From a bacterium A37T11 (GTDB lineage Bacteria > Bacteroidota > Bacteroidia > Sphingobacteriales > Sphingobacteriaceae), in contig FOBR01000018.1 in assembly GCA_900109895.1 (NCBI GenBank), forward strand, positions 1 through 64,000: a stretch of DNA of 64,000 nucleotides, written 5' to 3'. Positions 44,499 through 53,257 of this stretch are shown here, piece by piece. The stretch's first letter is position 1. Each line of letters begins with the position of its first letter. The notes beneath the pieces are model-generated. The model was not told the origin of the DNA, ran no database searches, and saw only the letters and a list, made by a program, of their open reading frames with translations. A program made the translations under genes and the position numbers.

Positions 44499-45314
44499 AT
44501 GTCTGTACATAATGAAGTAAAGCGAATCACGACAAGTGTGATTCGGAAAATGAAGGCTGAAGGGAAAAAAATCAGCATGTTAACGGCTTATGATTACTCC
44601 ATGGCAAAGATTTTTGATGAGGCTGGCATGGATATTATTTTGGTAGGCGATTCAGCCGCTAATGTAATGGCCGGGTATGACACTACGCTGCCAATTACCC
44701 TTGAACAAATGATCTATCATGCAGCTTCTGTCGTTAGGGCGGCAAAACGCTCTATGGTAATTGCTGACCTGCCTTTTGGTACATATCAAGGCAGCGCTGA
44801 AAAAGCGCTGGATTCCGCTGTCCGCATGATGAAAGAAAGCGGAGTACAGGGCGTAAAAATGGAAGGTGGCATAGAAATAGAACAGGCAATAAGAGGAATT
44901 GTTAATGCCGGTATACCTGTGATGGGGCACCTAGGGTTAACACCACAGTCTATTAACCAATTTGGTAATTTCGGTTTGCGGGCTGGCAATGAGACGGAAG
45001 CTCACAAGCTTCACGAAGACTGTTTGGCTTTGCAAACTGCGGGTTGTTTTGGGATCGTTCTGGAAAAGATACCCGCTAAACTTGCCAAAACGGTCACGGA
45101 CCAATTGCTGGTACCAACCATTGGCATCGGCGCAGGCCCACACTGTGATGGGCAGGTGCTAGTGATGCACGATTTGCTGGGCATTAACAAGGGCTTTAAA
45201 CCGAAATTTTTAAGGCTATACCTGAACCTCTTTGACGAAATACAGGGTGCCGTAAGCTCCTACATCAATGATGTGAAATCAGGAAGTTTTCCAAATGAGG
45301 AAGAACAGTACTAA
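44499..45314 (+). CDS. panB: 3-methyl-2-oxobutanoate hydroxymethyltransferase
   Basis: 271 residues, a TIM barrel. Hallmarks: ISMLTAYDYSMAKIFDEAGMDIILVGDS (Mg-binding Asp), VIADLPFGTY, GVKMEGG, GHLGLTPQSIN, FGIVLEKIPA (catalytic Glu) and GIGAGPHCDGQVLVMHD. Transfers a one-carbon unit from methylene-tetrahydrofolate to 2-oxoisovalerate, the first step to pantothenate and CoA, and hence to the phosphopantetheine of the assembly line further right. panC is not adjacent. The stop shares CTAA with the convergent eboF. Confidence 0.96.
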   Translation: MSVHNEVKRITTSVIRKMKAEGKKISMLTAYDYSMAKIFDEAGMDIILVGDSAANVMAGYDTTLPITLEQMIYHAASVVRAAKRSMVIADLPFGTYQGSAEKALDSAVRMMKESGVQGVKMEGGIEIEQAIRGIVNAGIPVMGHLGLTPQSINQFGNFGLRAGNETEAHKLHEDCLALQTAGCFGIVLEKIPAKLAKTVTDQLLVPTIGIGAGPHCDGQVLVMHDLLGINKGFKPKFLRLYLNLFDEIQGAVSSYINDVKSGSFPNEEEQY

Positions 45315-46666
45315 TTCTCTAATAACGACTCCATCAACACATCAAATACCTCTACGGCTTCCAGCTCGTCTTTTGCCAGCTTATTGCCGGTAATCAGTAC
45401 AGCATACATATCCTTGTTAGTGTGTACGCGGCCGTGAGAGCCTTTTATAAGGGTTGCATCCAGCGGAACGACGTCCATCACGTACCTCAGCGCTGCCTTT
45501 TTGCGCAAAAGTTTATAGCCGGCCCGGATTTTGGAGGTCATAAACATTTCGACAGGGTCATATCCGGGCTTTTTATGGATATCCACGCACCGGGCATAAT
45601 CCGGCGCCTTAGCATCGTCCTCCCAGAAATAATAAGTGAACCAGCTGTCTTTATCGGCCATGACAACAAGGTCACCTGCACGTTCGTGGTCAATATGGTA
45701 GGCTGATTGGATTTCTCGGTCTAGTACCAGCTCTACCCCTTTCGTGTTTTGTAATAGCTGCGATACTTGCTCTTTGACAGCAGGATCGTTGATGTAAATA
45801 TGGGCGATTTGATGGTCGGCTACAGCAAAGGCTTTTGACGATCCGGCATCTAGCAGTTCCAGCCCACGTTCTACCCGAATTTGCAAGAGCCCTGCCCTGC
45901 GCAATACGCGGTTCAGGTGAACGGGTTGATGTACGGGGGTTATGCCGTATTCCGAAAGAATGATCACATTGGTTTGTTGCTGTTCATAATGGGTTACAAG
46001 ATCCCGGGCAAGTTCATCGATCTGCCGGAGTTCGGGTGCAATGACGCGGAAGTCAGGGCCAAACTTTTGCAGGCAATAGTCCAAATGCGGCAAATAAATA
46101 ACCGTAAGGGTTGGATCATGTTTTTTGTCCGTATAGACGGATGCATCGGCGATCCACTTGCTGGAAGTTATGTTAGCGCCTGCGCCCCAAAATTGAAAAA
46201 GGGGAAATTGTCCAAGGCTACTTTGCAATTCATCGCGCAAACTGGCCGGCTGCGTATAACAATCGGGCATTTTACGTCCATCGGCCAAATAATTAGGCCG
46301 GGGCGTCACGGAGTAATCCACCGCGGCATACATATTATACCACCAGCACATTTGGGAACAGGTAAATGCCGGATCGAGCTTTTTTGCCTTTTCCCAAATC
46401 TTTTCTGCCAACACCAGTTTATTGGACTGCTTCCAGAACTTTACTTCGCAGTCGATACGGTCATACCATCCATTGCCCACGATGCCGTGTTCTGTTGGCC
46501 ATTTGCCAGTTAGATAGGTTGACTGCACGGAGTTAGTGACAGAAGAGAGCATGGGTTTTATTCGCTGTAGATGCCTTCCTTTGACATAGGAGTGCAAAAA
46601 AGGTGTATGTTCTCCAATAAGTGAGGATGAAAGACCAACAATATTGATGACGACAGTTTTTTTCAT
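45311..46666 (-). CDS. eboF: EboF-like alkaline phosphatase/phosphodiesterase-fold protein
   Basis: 451 residues. The type I phosphodiesterase/nucleotide pyrophosphatase fold (alkaline phosphatase superfamily) is shown by the N-terminal strand TVVINIVGLSSSLIGEHTPFL, the nucleophile region SSVTNSVQSTYLTGKWPTEHGIVGNGW, TVIYLPHLDYCLQKFG (metal Asp/His), NVIILSEYGITPV and GSHGRVHTNKDM (metal His). No signal peptide is obvious. Last gene of the ebo operon, 9 bases after eboE. In cyanobacteria this cluster is needed for scytonemin precursor export; the exact step of EboF is unknown. It could instead be read as a generic phosphodiesterase, but the context is decisive. Confidence 0.85.
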   Translation of the reverse strand: MKKTVVINIVGLSSSLIGEHTPFLHSYVKGRHLQRIKPMLSSVTNSVQSTYLTGKWPTEHGIVGNGWYDRIDCEVKFWKQSNKLVLAEKIWEKAKKLDPAFTCSQMCWWYNMYAAVDYSVTPRPNYLADGRKMPDCYTQPASLRDELQSSLGQFPLFQFWGAGANITSSKWIADASVYTDKKHDPTLTVIYLPHLDYCLQKFGPDFRVIAPELRQIDELARDLVTHYEQQQTNVIILSEYGITPVHQPVHLNRVLRRAGLLQIRVERGLELLDAGSSKAFAVADHQIAHIYINDPAVKEQVSQLLQNTKGVELVLDREIQSAYHIDHERAGDLVVMADKDSWFTYYFWEDDAKAPDYARCVDIHKKPGYDPVEMFMTSKIRAGYKLLRKKAALRYVMDVVPLDATLIKGSHGRVHTNKDMYAVLITGNKLAKDELEAVEVFDVLMESLLEN

Positions 46667-46675
46667 GGAATGACT

Positions 46676-47884
46676 TTATATGTGAAGCAATTGCTGTTTA
46701 ACCCAATCAAGTTCACGGATTATAGACTGGTCAATGGGTAACTTATGGGTATCCGGCAGGACCTCCCAGGTATAGGTTTCAACCTCCAGATGCCTAGTAG
46801 GGTGATGTTGCTGATGCTGGCGTAGCACTTGGGTAATGTCTTCCTGTGTGGATTGCAGTATACCAAATTGATTTGTAAAAACCGGGACGTGAAAATGTGC
46901 GCGCCACTCAGCCACATCTTGGTTTCCTGCATCAGCCAAGGCTTGGGGAAGATCAGGATAGCGAAGAAGCTGTCCATTTTTTGTTTGGGCAACTACCTGA
47001 TGTAGATAAGTACTTTCTTGGTAGCTGGCAAATCCACCAATAATGCGCTGTCTTTCTTCAACTACGGGCATCCTGGATTTCAATGCTGCGCTTATCTGGA
47101 ATTTTCCGATCCGGATACCAGCTGCCTGCAGCATATTCAAGACGCTTTCGTGTGGCTCGTAGCCGATGGCAAAATGGCACACATCGTAACATAGCCTTAC
47201 ATGACTCTTGAGCAGGTTTTCGGCTCCTGTAGCATCAACATCCAGGCTTTCCATAACCTGAAGTATAGCCTGAGGGAGCAAGTATTGCTCATACCATTGG
47301 ATAAATTCCGCGCCTGTTTCCAACATACCATCTGGCTCTGGTTCAATATCCAAATGAATCACCTGGCCGGTTTTCCGTTGGATCTGCATGAGGTGCAGTG
47401 CCACATCTATGAGCTGGGAGGTGGCCTGCCGGATAATGTCAGGCATTTCAGTCTGTCGAAACCAATGCCGATAGCTAAGGGGTGATGTAGATATACCTCC
47501 GTCCATTCCGGCAGGCAGTAGTTGGCTTAGGATATTTGCCAATCGCTTGGTATAGTTTCTGCGCGCATCACTGGTCCAGTCAGGGCTATGTACTTGATCC
47601 TTGACAACGGTGTGGTGGAAACCGCCGTAAGGAAATCCGTTTATAGTAAAAACGTAGGCATCCTGTTGTGCGAGCCAGTCTTTAAATTCTGCAATCTGGT
47701 CTCCCTCCTGTAACGCGATACTTGCAGCATTGGCAAGCCGCAAACCAATACCCATGGGCTGATGGGGAGATATCGCTTGTTTAATCGTTGGAAAATATTT
47801 TTTTAGCTCGGTAAAATGATCTGGCCAGGTTTCACCTGGGTGAATATTCGTGCAATAGGTTAAATGGGAATTTTCGATCTGCAT
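46676..47884 (-). CDS. eboE: EboE, TIM-barrel metabolite-traffic protein
   Basis: 402 residues resembling xylose isomerase-like TIM-barrel (AP endonuclease 2-type) proteins: LTYCTNIHPGETWPDHFTELKKYFP, YVFTINGFPYGGFH, VIHLDIEPEPDGMLE and RLCYDVCHFAIGYEPHESVL, where the Glu, Asp and His residues could bind metal. Bacteroidota members are annotated metabolite traffic protein EboE. One base separates it from eboD. Substrate unknown. Confidence 0.88.
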   Translation of the reverse strand: MQIENSHLTYCTNIHPGETWPDHFTELKKYFPTIKQAISPHQPMGIGLRLANAASIALQEGDQIAEFKDWLAQQDAYVFTINGFPYGGFHHTVVKDQVHSPDWTSDARRNYTKRLANILSQLLPAGMDGGISTSPLSYRHWFRQTEMPDIIRQATSQLIDVALHLMQIQRKTGQVIHLDIEPEPDGMLETGAEFIQWYEQYLLPQAILQVMESLDVDATGAENLLKSHVRLCYDVCHFAIGYEPHESVLNMLQAAGIRIGKFQISAALKSRMPVVEERQRIIGGFASYQESTYLHQVVAQTKNGQLLRYPDLPQALADAGNQDVAEWRAHFHVPVFTNQFGILQSTQEDITQVLRQHQQHHPTRHLEVETYTWEVLPDTHKLPIDQSIIRELDWVKQQLLHI

Positions 47885-47885
47885 A

Positions 47886-49052
47886 TCAGGTGAGATTTAA
47901 TTGATTAGTTCTTTCTCGTAGCTGGGCGGCTGATGCGATGATGAGCGACGCATTCAATTCATGAACTTCTACGCCTTGTCCGATGGCATCGAGCAGCATC
48001 ACCGTAAGCCGGCCTCCGAGATGCTCCCGGAATTCTTCCAGACCATTAAGTAATGCATTTGTACCAGGCCCTGGTTCGATGAGTGCGTGACTGATGGGCA
48101 AATCCAGGGCGACCAATACCTCAATGACACGGTTTGCATCAGCAACGGATATGCGGCCTTCCAAGGCTGAATAAAGGGTATCCAACGCAATTCCGATAGA
48201 CACTGCTTCTCCGTGTAATACATCAAATCCACTGATTTGCTCCAGTTTATGAGCGCTCCAGTGCCCAAAGTCAAGGGGACGTGATGATCCCTTTTCAAAC
48301 GGATCATTACTGCTGATATGTTCAAGGTGTAGACTGGCACTACGCTTGATTAGATATTCCATAGCCCCCTCATCACGCCGGGTAAGCTGTTCAGTATGTG
48401 CTTCGATCCACTCAAAAAAAACAGCATCTTTAATTAGGGCCACTTTAACTGCCTCGGAAATACCACTACACCACTGTCGATGAGAAAGACTTGTTAGAAA
48501 AGAAAAATCGTTGATTACAGCAACCGGCGGTGCAAAGGTGCCTAGGAAATTTTTTTTGCCTTGATAATTGATACCGTTTTTGACACCAACGCCTGAATCA
48601 TCCTGCGACAATACGGTGGTTGGAATACGGATATGCCGGATGCCACGGTGTGCGATAGCGGCTGCATAACCAACCGCGTCAAGCACAGCGCCACCACCAA
48701 TGGCAATGAGATATGAATGGCGGTCAATCCCAAAACGATTAATTGCGTCTACGATCCTTAGGTAATGTGTTTCGCTATTTTTGGCTTCCTCGCCGCCTGC
48801 AATAGTTAATATTTCAGGCACAAGGGCCACTTGGTCATATTTTTCAAAATAGGTGTGGATTTGTCCGGTCAAGTCCGGACGATGGGCAACTAGGCCCGCA
48901 TCCAATACAAAAAGTACCTTCGCTTGGTTGCCCTGGCTTGGCTGAGCAGAAAAGTATTCTGCCAACAACAAATTGTCTGGTTCAAATAGCTGCCGTGTGA
49001 AGTATACGTTGTATGTAAAAGGAACCTGAAATGTTTGTTTGATAAAATCCAT
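47886..49052 (-). CDS. eboD: EboD, 3-dehydroquinate synthase-like sugar-phosphate cyclase
   Basis: 388 residues from MDFIKQTFQVPFTYNVYFTR. The open frame extends to 49361 but the extra N-terminus is Cys-rich nonsense overlapping eboC. The NAD and metal sites are intact: AIGGGAVLDAVGYAAAIAHRG, RIPTTVLSQDDSGVGVKNG, GISEAVKVALI, FGHWSAHKLEQ and LHGEAVSIGI. It resembles 3-dehydroquinate synthase but belongs with the ebo family rather than the shikimate enzyme. It may cyclise a sugar phosphate to a cyclitol-type product that EboC then prenylates or anchors, but this is inference. Confidence 0.88.
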   Translation of the reverse strand: MDFIKQTFQVPFTYNVYFTRQLFEPDNLLLAEYFSAQPSQGNQAKVLFVLDAGLVAHRPDLTGQIHTYFEKYDQVALVPEILTIAGGEEAKNSETHYLRIVDAINRFGIDRHSYLIAIGGGAVLDAVGYAAAIAHRGIRHIRIPTTVLSQDDSGVGVKNGINYQGKKNFLGTFAPPVAVINDFSFLTSLSHRQWCSGISEAVKVALIKDAVFFEWIEAHTEQLTRRDEGAMEYLIKRSASLHLEHISSNDPFEKGSSRPLDFGHWSAHKLEQISGFDVLHGEAVSIGIALDTLYSALEGRISVADANRVIEVLVALDLPISHALIEPGPGTNALLNGLEEFREHLGGRLTVMLLDAIGQGVEVHELNASLIIASAAQLRERTNQLNLT

Positions 49053-49093
49053 GGCTTTGTAAATTAAATTGATATACGAGGTATTCCGGGAAT

Positions 49094-49978
49094 TTATGTC
49101 ACGGCAAATAGTTTTGAAAGTGCAATTGATATCGGCAACAAAATTAGGATGAAGATGGCTACATATAATGTACCAGCAGCTGCAGCCCAGGCAGCATTGA
49201 GCAGGATAAGGGCAATAACACCCGCTTTTACCGCTTTTCCTATATTTGGCCCAATCGGCTGAGCAATGGCTTTGAGGAGGGGCTTGCCAGTCATCCATAC
49301 AAGCCCTATAAGAAATAAAGAAGTAACAAGAGCCTGGTGACGATAAATGCCAAATGTCCATACTGAAAGGACTACCAGTAAATAAAGAAAAGCTGACAGG
49401 TATAAGGGGGTTCGGCTGCTTCCATGAACTTCTCCCCTGCTGATGGTGGTTACTGCGGCGATATATACAAGCGGTATGAGCGAAAGATAACCCAAGGCAG
49501 GAACGGCTGATGGCAGGATACTAATACCTAGTAAGAGGTTTAACCCGCGGCAAAGCCCCATGTTTAGTGGCCCAATAAGGGATTGATGTTTGGACCATTT
49601 ATTATAAACAAGTGCGCCAATTGCCGTCAAAATGGCGATCACACCGGAAAGGTTGCTGGCGATAAAGGCTGCAGTTATGCCGGTAAGCAACAAGATTAGC
49701 CCCAACAGCTGAGCTTCCTGTAAACGGACCACTCCTGAAGGTATGGGGCGTTCCGGGCGTTCCACCCGGTCAAGTTCGGCATCAAATACATCATTGAAGA
49801 CTACGCCCCCCCCGTAAAGCCCGATGGTTGAGAGACACAGCCAACCGATGCCTGGTGGCAGCGTGTGTTCTCTTTGTGCCCAGATTCCGGTAATAGCAGC
49901 ACCCGCCAATACATCTGCAATAGCGGTAATAATATTTGCCGGTCGCATTAATAGCAATAATCCCCTGAATTTATTCAT
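49094..49978 (-). CDS. eboC: EboC, UbiA-like membrane prenyltransferase
   Basis: 294 residues, about nine hydrophobic spans (FRGLLLLMRPANIITAIADVLAGAAITG...). The first Asp-rich motif NDVFDAELDRVERPERPIPSG is intact and would bind the prenyl diphosphate through Mg. The usual second Asp motif is replaced by ISRGEVHGSSRTPL. By family it transfers a polyprenyl group to an acceptor; in this operon it may attach a lipid carrier. 7 bases after eboB. Confidence 0.88.
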   Translation of the reverse strand: MNKFRGLLLLMRPANIITAIADVLAGAAITGIWAQREHTLPPGIGWLCLSTIGLYGGGVVFNDVFDAELDRVERPERPIPSGVVRLQEAQLLGLILLLTGITAAFIASNLSGVIAILTAIGALVYNKWSKHQSLIGPLNMGLCRGLNLLLGISILPSAVPALGYLSLIPLVYIAAVTTISRGEVHGSSRTPLYLSAFLYLLVVLSVWTFGIYRHQALVTSLFLIGLVWMTGKPLLKAIAQPIGPNIGKAVKAGVIALILLNAAWAAAAGTLYVAIFILILLPISIALSKLFAVT

Positions 49979-49985
49979 GAATGAT

Positions 49986-50972
49986 TTAACGGATGATAAT
50001 GCTTGATTTGTCTATCCTTGGCTGCTGTCCACCGCGTAATACGGTATTGCCTTCAAATTTGAGGCTTTGGTCTACCTGACTTGTTTTTTCAAAATCTGTT
50101 GTATCGATCTGCCCGCTTTGCCCGAATGCAGTGATGGCATTGTGATAGGTAACCGTTTCTACTTGAGCTTTACTGATGTCGCTGGCTAGCATGAGGGCGG
50201 CGGTTTTAGGAACAGCCAAGGGGTCACTGATGCCCCAATCGGCCGCCGAATTAACCATAATTCGTTCTGATCCGTATTGTTTAACGATCTCTACCATCCG
50301 TTCATTGCCCATTTTAGTAAATGGATAGATCGTAAAAGCAGCCCAAAAGCCCTTATCAAGTACTTCTTTAACGGTTTCTTCATTATTGTGGTCCACAATG
50401 ACGGTATACGGGTCTAGTCCATGTTCCAAGGCTATATCAATACTGCGATGGGTACCTTTTTTCTTATCACGGTGCGGGGTATGGATCTGCACAGGAAGAC
50501 TAGCTTCTTTGGCCAGTTCCAATTGCAAGCGGTAATACTTCTCTTCAGCGGCTGTCTGGTCGTCAAAACCGATCTCACCTATCCCTACAACACCTTCCTT
50601 AAAAAGAAAAAGCGGAAGGATTTCCATTACCTCAGCAGCCAACCGCTCATTATTGGCTTCACGGGAATTAAGGCCAATGGTGCAGTAATGTTTAATACCA
50701 AATTGCGAGGCACGAAATCGCTCCCATCCGATCAGGCTGCTGTAATAATCGATAAAACTGTCAATTCCAGTGCGTGGTTGACCTAACCAAAAGGCGGGCT
50801 CGATGATAGCGCTTATCCCCGCATCCGCCATCGCCTGATAATCGTCAGTCGTACGTGAAGTCATGTGGATATGCGGGTCAAAAAAACGCATTCCTGCAAT
50901 ATTGGTCAATTCTGGAGCGGTAAGCGGTCCTGTACCTGGTTCTTTATCGTGTATTGAGCGATTGCCACACAT
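49986..50972 (-). CDS. eboB: EboB, TatD-like metal-dependent hydrolase
   Basis: 328 residues. N-terminal metal motif FFDPHIHMTSR (HxH), then EGVVGIGEIGFDDQT, SLPVQIHTPHRDK, TVIVDHNNEETVKEVL and MVNSAADWGISDP, following the TatD/amidohydrolase order of ligands. The first 28 residues (MCGNRSIHDKEPGTG...) are extra; a start at MRFFDPHIHM is possible. Second gene of the ebo operon, 4 bases after eboA. Deoxyribonuclease function is not implied; the ebo member is a dedicated subfamily. Confidence 0.88.
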   Translation of the reverse strand: MCGNRSIHDKEPGTGPLTAPELTNIAGMRFFDPHIHMTSRTTDDYQAMADAGISAIIEPAFWLGQPRTGIDSFIDYYSSLIGWERFRASQFGIKHYCTIGLNSREANNERLAAEVMEILPLFLFKEGVVGIGEIGFDDQTAAEEKYYRLQLELAKEASLPVQIHTPHRDKKKGTHRSIDIALEHGLDPYTVIVDHNNEETVKEVLDKGFWAAFTIYPFTKMGNERMVEIVKQYGSERIMVNSAADWGISDPLAVPKTAALMLASDISKAQVETVTYHNAITAFGQSGQIDTTDFEKTSQVDQSLKFEGNTVLRGGQQPRIDKSSIIIR

Positions 50973-50976
50973 AAAT

Positions 50977-51708
50977 TTATGGATTATGCTGTTTATTTTC
51001 TTTTTCTTTATGGAAGGTCACGAGTAATTGGTCGATCAGGGGGTGTACTTCCCTACCAGCAGAGCGCCGCTCATCCCGGTAGTCGCTAAGCGTATCAGCA
51101 AGGCGGGCATTCATTCGTTCCTGCAAACCGATGATCTGTTCTACCGGCAATGCGACGAAAAATGCTTTAAGCACCAATTGGTTCCAAGGGCCTTCTTCTA
51201 ACTGGTCTGCTGGATAAGGATTGTTGCAAATGATAGCGCGCAATACATCACTTATATTGCTACGAATACCTTCGGCACAACGCATGCGCCAAGTTTCCGG
51301 ATAAGCCAGTAATGGTAATGCACTGTAAAGGGCGACCAATTCATTCATCTCCGCTACTCGAAACAATTGTTCTATTTGCCGAATATAGACTTGTTGATCT
51401 GTGGCATTCAGTTGCAATAACAAGCGAACCCTGAAAATTCGGCTCATGCTCCAACCATTAATATGAAATCCCTGGTGGATGAACTGAAAAATATTTTGTT
51501 CGTTATCGGTTAATTCCACAATCTTTTTGCCAATTTTGAGTGGTGCAGTGGCAAAACTTATAGAAAAACGGGTCCGGTACTGATCAATTTGAGCCCTTAC
51601 CCAAGCCCATTGTCCCTGATCCAAATGCCTGCTTAGCACTTCGTCAAAAAGCGCAATCAATTTATTGTTTTTGGATTGATTAAGTGATTCATGTTGTAAC
51701 CAAGACAT
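50977..51708 (-). CDS. eboA: EboA domain protein
   Basis: 243 residues, mostly helical, no catalytic motif. Distinct parts: FRVRLLLQLNATDQQVYIRQIEQLFRVAEMNELVALYSALPLLAYP and ADQLEEGPWNQLVLKAFFVALPVEQIIGLQERM, which match the EboA pattern known only from ebo clusters. First gene of the operon; the promoter box TAAATTTG on the minus strand ends 4 bases before the ATG. Function unknown. Confidence 0.88.
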   Translation of the reverse strand: MSWLQHESLNQSKNNKLIALFDEVLSRHLDQGQWAWVRAQIDQYRTRFSISFATAPLKIGKKIVELTDNEQNIFQFIHQGFHINGWSMSRIFRVRLLLQLNATDQQVYIRQIEQLFRVAEMNELVALYSALPLLAYPETWRMRCAEGIRSNISDVLRAIICNNPYPADQLEEGPWNQLVLKAFFVALPVEQIIGLQERMNARLADTLSDYRDERRSAGREVHPLIDQLLVTFHKEKENKQHNP

Positions 51709-51712
51709 CTCA

Positions 51713-51720
51713 CAAATTTA
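51713..51720 (-). promoter_or_regulatory. -7 box TAAATTTG before the ebo operon
   Basis: Minus-strand TAAATTTG ends 4 bases before the eboA ATG, implying a leaderless transcript. No clear TTTG partner at 19-20 bases. Confidence 0.45.
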
Positions 51721-51806
51721 TACAAAACCAACAAATAAGCTGAATTTTTATAGCCTTGTTACAAAATTATGATGTTTAGGGGATCTTTCAGGATCAGTAA
51801 TTGATT

Positions 51807-51838
51807 TTTAGACCGTGCTAACATTTTTATTACCTTTG
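51807..51838 (+). promoter_or_regulatory. Promoter TTTA-N20-TACCTTTG before the DtxR gene
   Basis: TTTA at 51807-51810 and perfect TACCTTTG at 51831-51838 with 20 bases between; the ATG at 51843 follows closely. Divergent from the ebo promoter, 110 bp away, so a metal regulator bound here could affect both. Confidence 0.6.
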
Positions 51839-51842
51839 CTTC

Positions 51843-52499
51843 ATGTTATCCAGTACGGAGGAAAATTATCTTAAAGCGTTGTTACGGATTGCCACTGAAA
51901 AAGACGGCAATGGTGAAGCGGGGACTAATCAGTTAGCATTAAAGCTAAATGTTAAGCCCGCTACAGCTACCGATATGCTTAAGAAATTAAAAGAAAAAGG
52001 GCTGGTTGAATATCAAAAGTATAAAAAGATCTCGCTCACTGACACAGGTCGGGCTTTAGCAACTGGCATAATACGTAAGCATAGGTTATGGGAAACTTTC
52101 CTTTTCAAAAAGCTTGGTTTTAGCTGGGACGAGGTGCATGATGTGGCAGAACAATTAGAGCATATTCAATCTGATAAACTAGTGGAACAACTGGATAACT
52201 TTCTTGGATATCCTCAATTTGACCCACATGGAGACATGATTCCCAGGGCTAACGGCGAATTAAAATCTGATAAGTCTGTTACATTGGCCGAAACGCTGGT
52301 AGGCACACAATACACCATTGTATCAGTTACTGATAATGGTCCTGACTTTTTGCAATATTTAAGCCAATTAAAACTTGGCATCCAAAGCGTAATTCATGTG
52401 CTTACTCGTTTTGATTTTGATGGTTCGGTAGTTTTAAAGCTGCATGATCATGAAGTGACAGTTTCGAAAAAAGTAGCTGAAAATATTTACGTGGTTTAA
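51843..52499 (+). CDS. DtxR-family metal-dependent regulator
   Basis: 218 residues. N-terminal winged helix 1-62 (YLKALLRIATEK, LALKLNVKPATATDMLKKLKEKGLVEYQKYKKISLT), dimerisation/metal domain about 63-125 (GIIRKHRLWETFLFKKLGFSWDEVHDVAEQLEHIQSDKLVEQLDNFLGYPQFDPHGDMIP, with metal-type His, Glu and Asp residues) and a C-terminal FeoA/SH3-like domain about 150-218. Represses iron or manganese uptake genes when metal is bound; the metal is not certain. Divergent from the ebo operon and followed by smpB after 28 bp. Confidence 0.93.
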   Translation: MLSSTEENYLKALLRIATEKDGNGEAGTNQLALKLNVKPATATDMLKKLKEKGLVEYQKYKKISLTDTGRALATGIIRKHRLWETFLFKKLGFSWDEVHDVAEQLEHIQSDKLVEQLDNFLGYPQFDPHGDMIPRANGELKSDKSVTLAETLVGTQYTIVSVTDNGPDFLQYLSQLKLGIQSVIHVLTRFDFDGSVVLKLHDHEVTVSKKVAENIYVV

Positions 52500-52527
52500 T
52501 GATTATAATATATAATATGTCATCCAT

Positions 52528-52977
52528 ATGATTTCGTCCCAAATAAACGTAAAAAATAAAAAAGCTTTTTTTGAATACCATATCCTGGATAAATACGTAG
52601 CAGGCTTAAGATTATTAGGTACTGAAATTAAGTCTATCCGTGAAGGAAAAGTAAATATTAATGATTCTTTTTGTGCCTTTCTTAATGGTGACCTCTATAT
52701 CCGCAACATGCACATAGCAGAATATAGTCATGGATCTTTCTATAATCATGAGGCCAAACGTGACCGACAACTCCTTATTACTAAAAGGGAGTTGAAAAAG
52801 TTAAAGATAAAGGGCGTAGAACGTGGATACACTATTATTCCGTTACGCATGTTTATTAGTGATCGTGGTTTTGCAAAATTAGAGATCGCCCTTGCTCAAG
52901 GGAAAAAGGATTATGATAAACGGAATAGTATTAAAGAACGGGACACACAACGTGAATTAGGAAGACTATTTAAATAA
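52528..52977 (+). CDS. smpB: SsrA-binding protein
   Basis: 149 residues. NKKAFFEYHILDKYVAGLRLLGTEIKSIREGKVNINDSF, LYIRNMHIAEYSHGSFYNHEAKRDRQLLITKRELKKL and the basic C-terminal tail KKDYDKRNSIKERDTQRELGRLFK are the family hallmarks. Binds tmRNA and delivers it to stalled ribosomes. The ssrA gene is not in the window. Core genome; marks the left border of the assembly-line region. Confidence 0.97.
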   Translation: MISSQINVKNKKAFFEYHILDKYVAGLRLLGTEIKSIREGKVNINDSFCAFLNGDLYIRNMHIAEYSHGSFYNHEAKRDRQLLITKRELKKLKIKGVERGYTIIPLRMFISDRGFAKLEIALAQGKKDYDKRNSIKERDTQRELGRLFK

Positions 52978-53257
52978 AAATTTGTAGTTTTTTCTTTACA
53001 AGAGAAGAAAATAAGCTTTTTATTTTAACTAATATTTATGATTTAATCATAGCTTTGAAATACATAGTATCCTAAGAAAATATTAGATAATAGGTATTTT
53101 CATTTTTTTTTCATTATTTAGTGCCTAATTGTTTAGGAATTAATATTCACAAACAATTTTACCAGTTATACGGTTTCGTTATAATTAAATTTATAAAGCA
53201 TTAAATGCTGACTTAGTGATAAGGTTACTTTAAAAGAATATTTAAATAATATCTTCT

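Noticed and set aside
49053-49361. Longer N-terminus for EboD
   Set aside because: It overlaps eboC, is Cys-rich and not family-like; the ATG at 49052 gives the normal EboD start.
52978-53257. tmRNA gene near smpB
   Set aside because: No tRNA-like acceptor ends or tag-like ORF visible in the A/T-rich gap.
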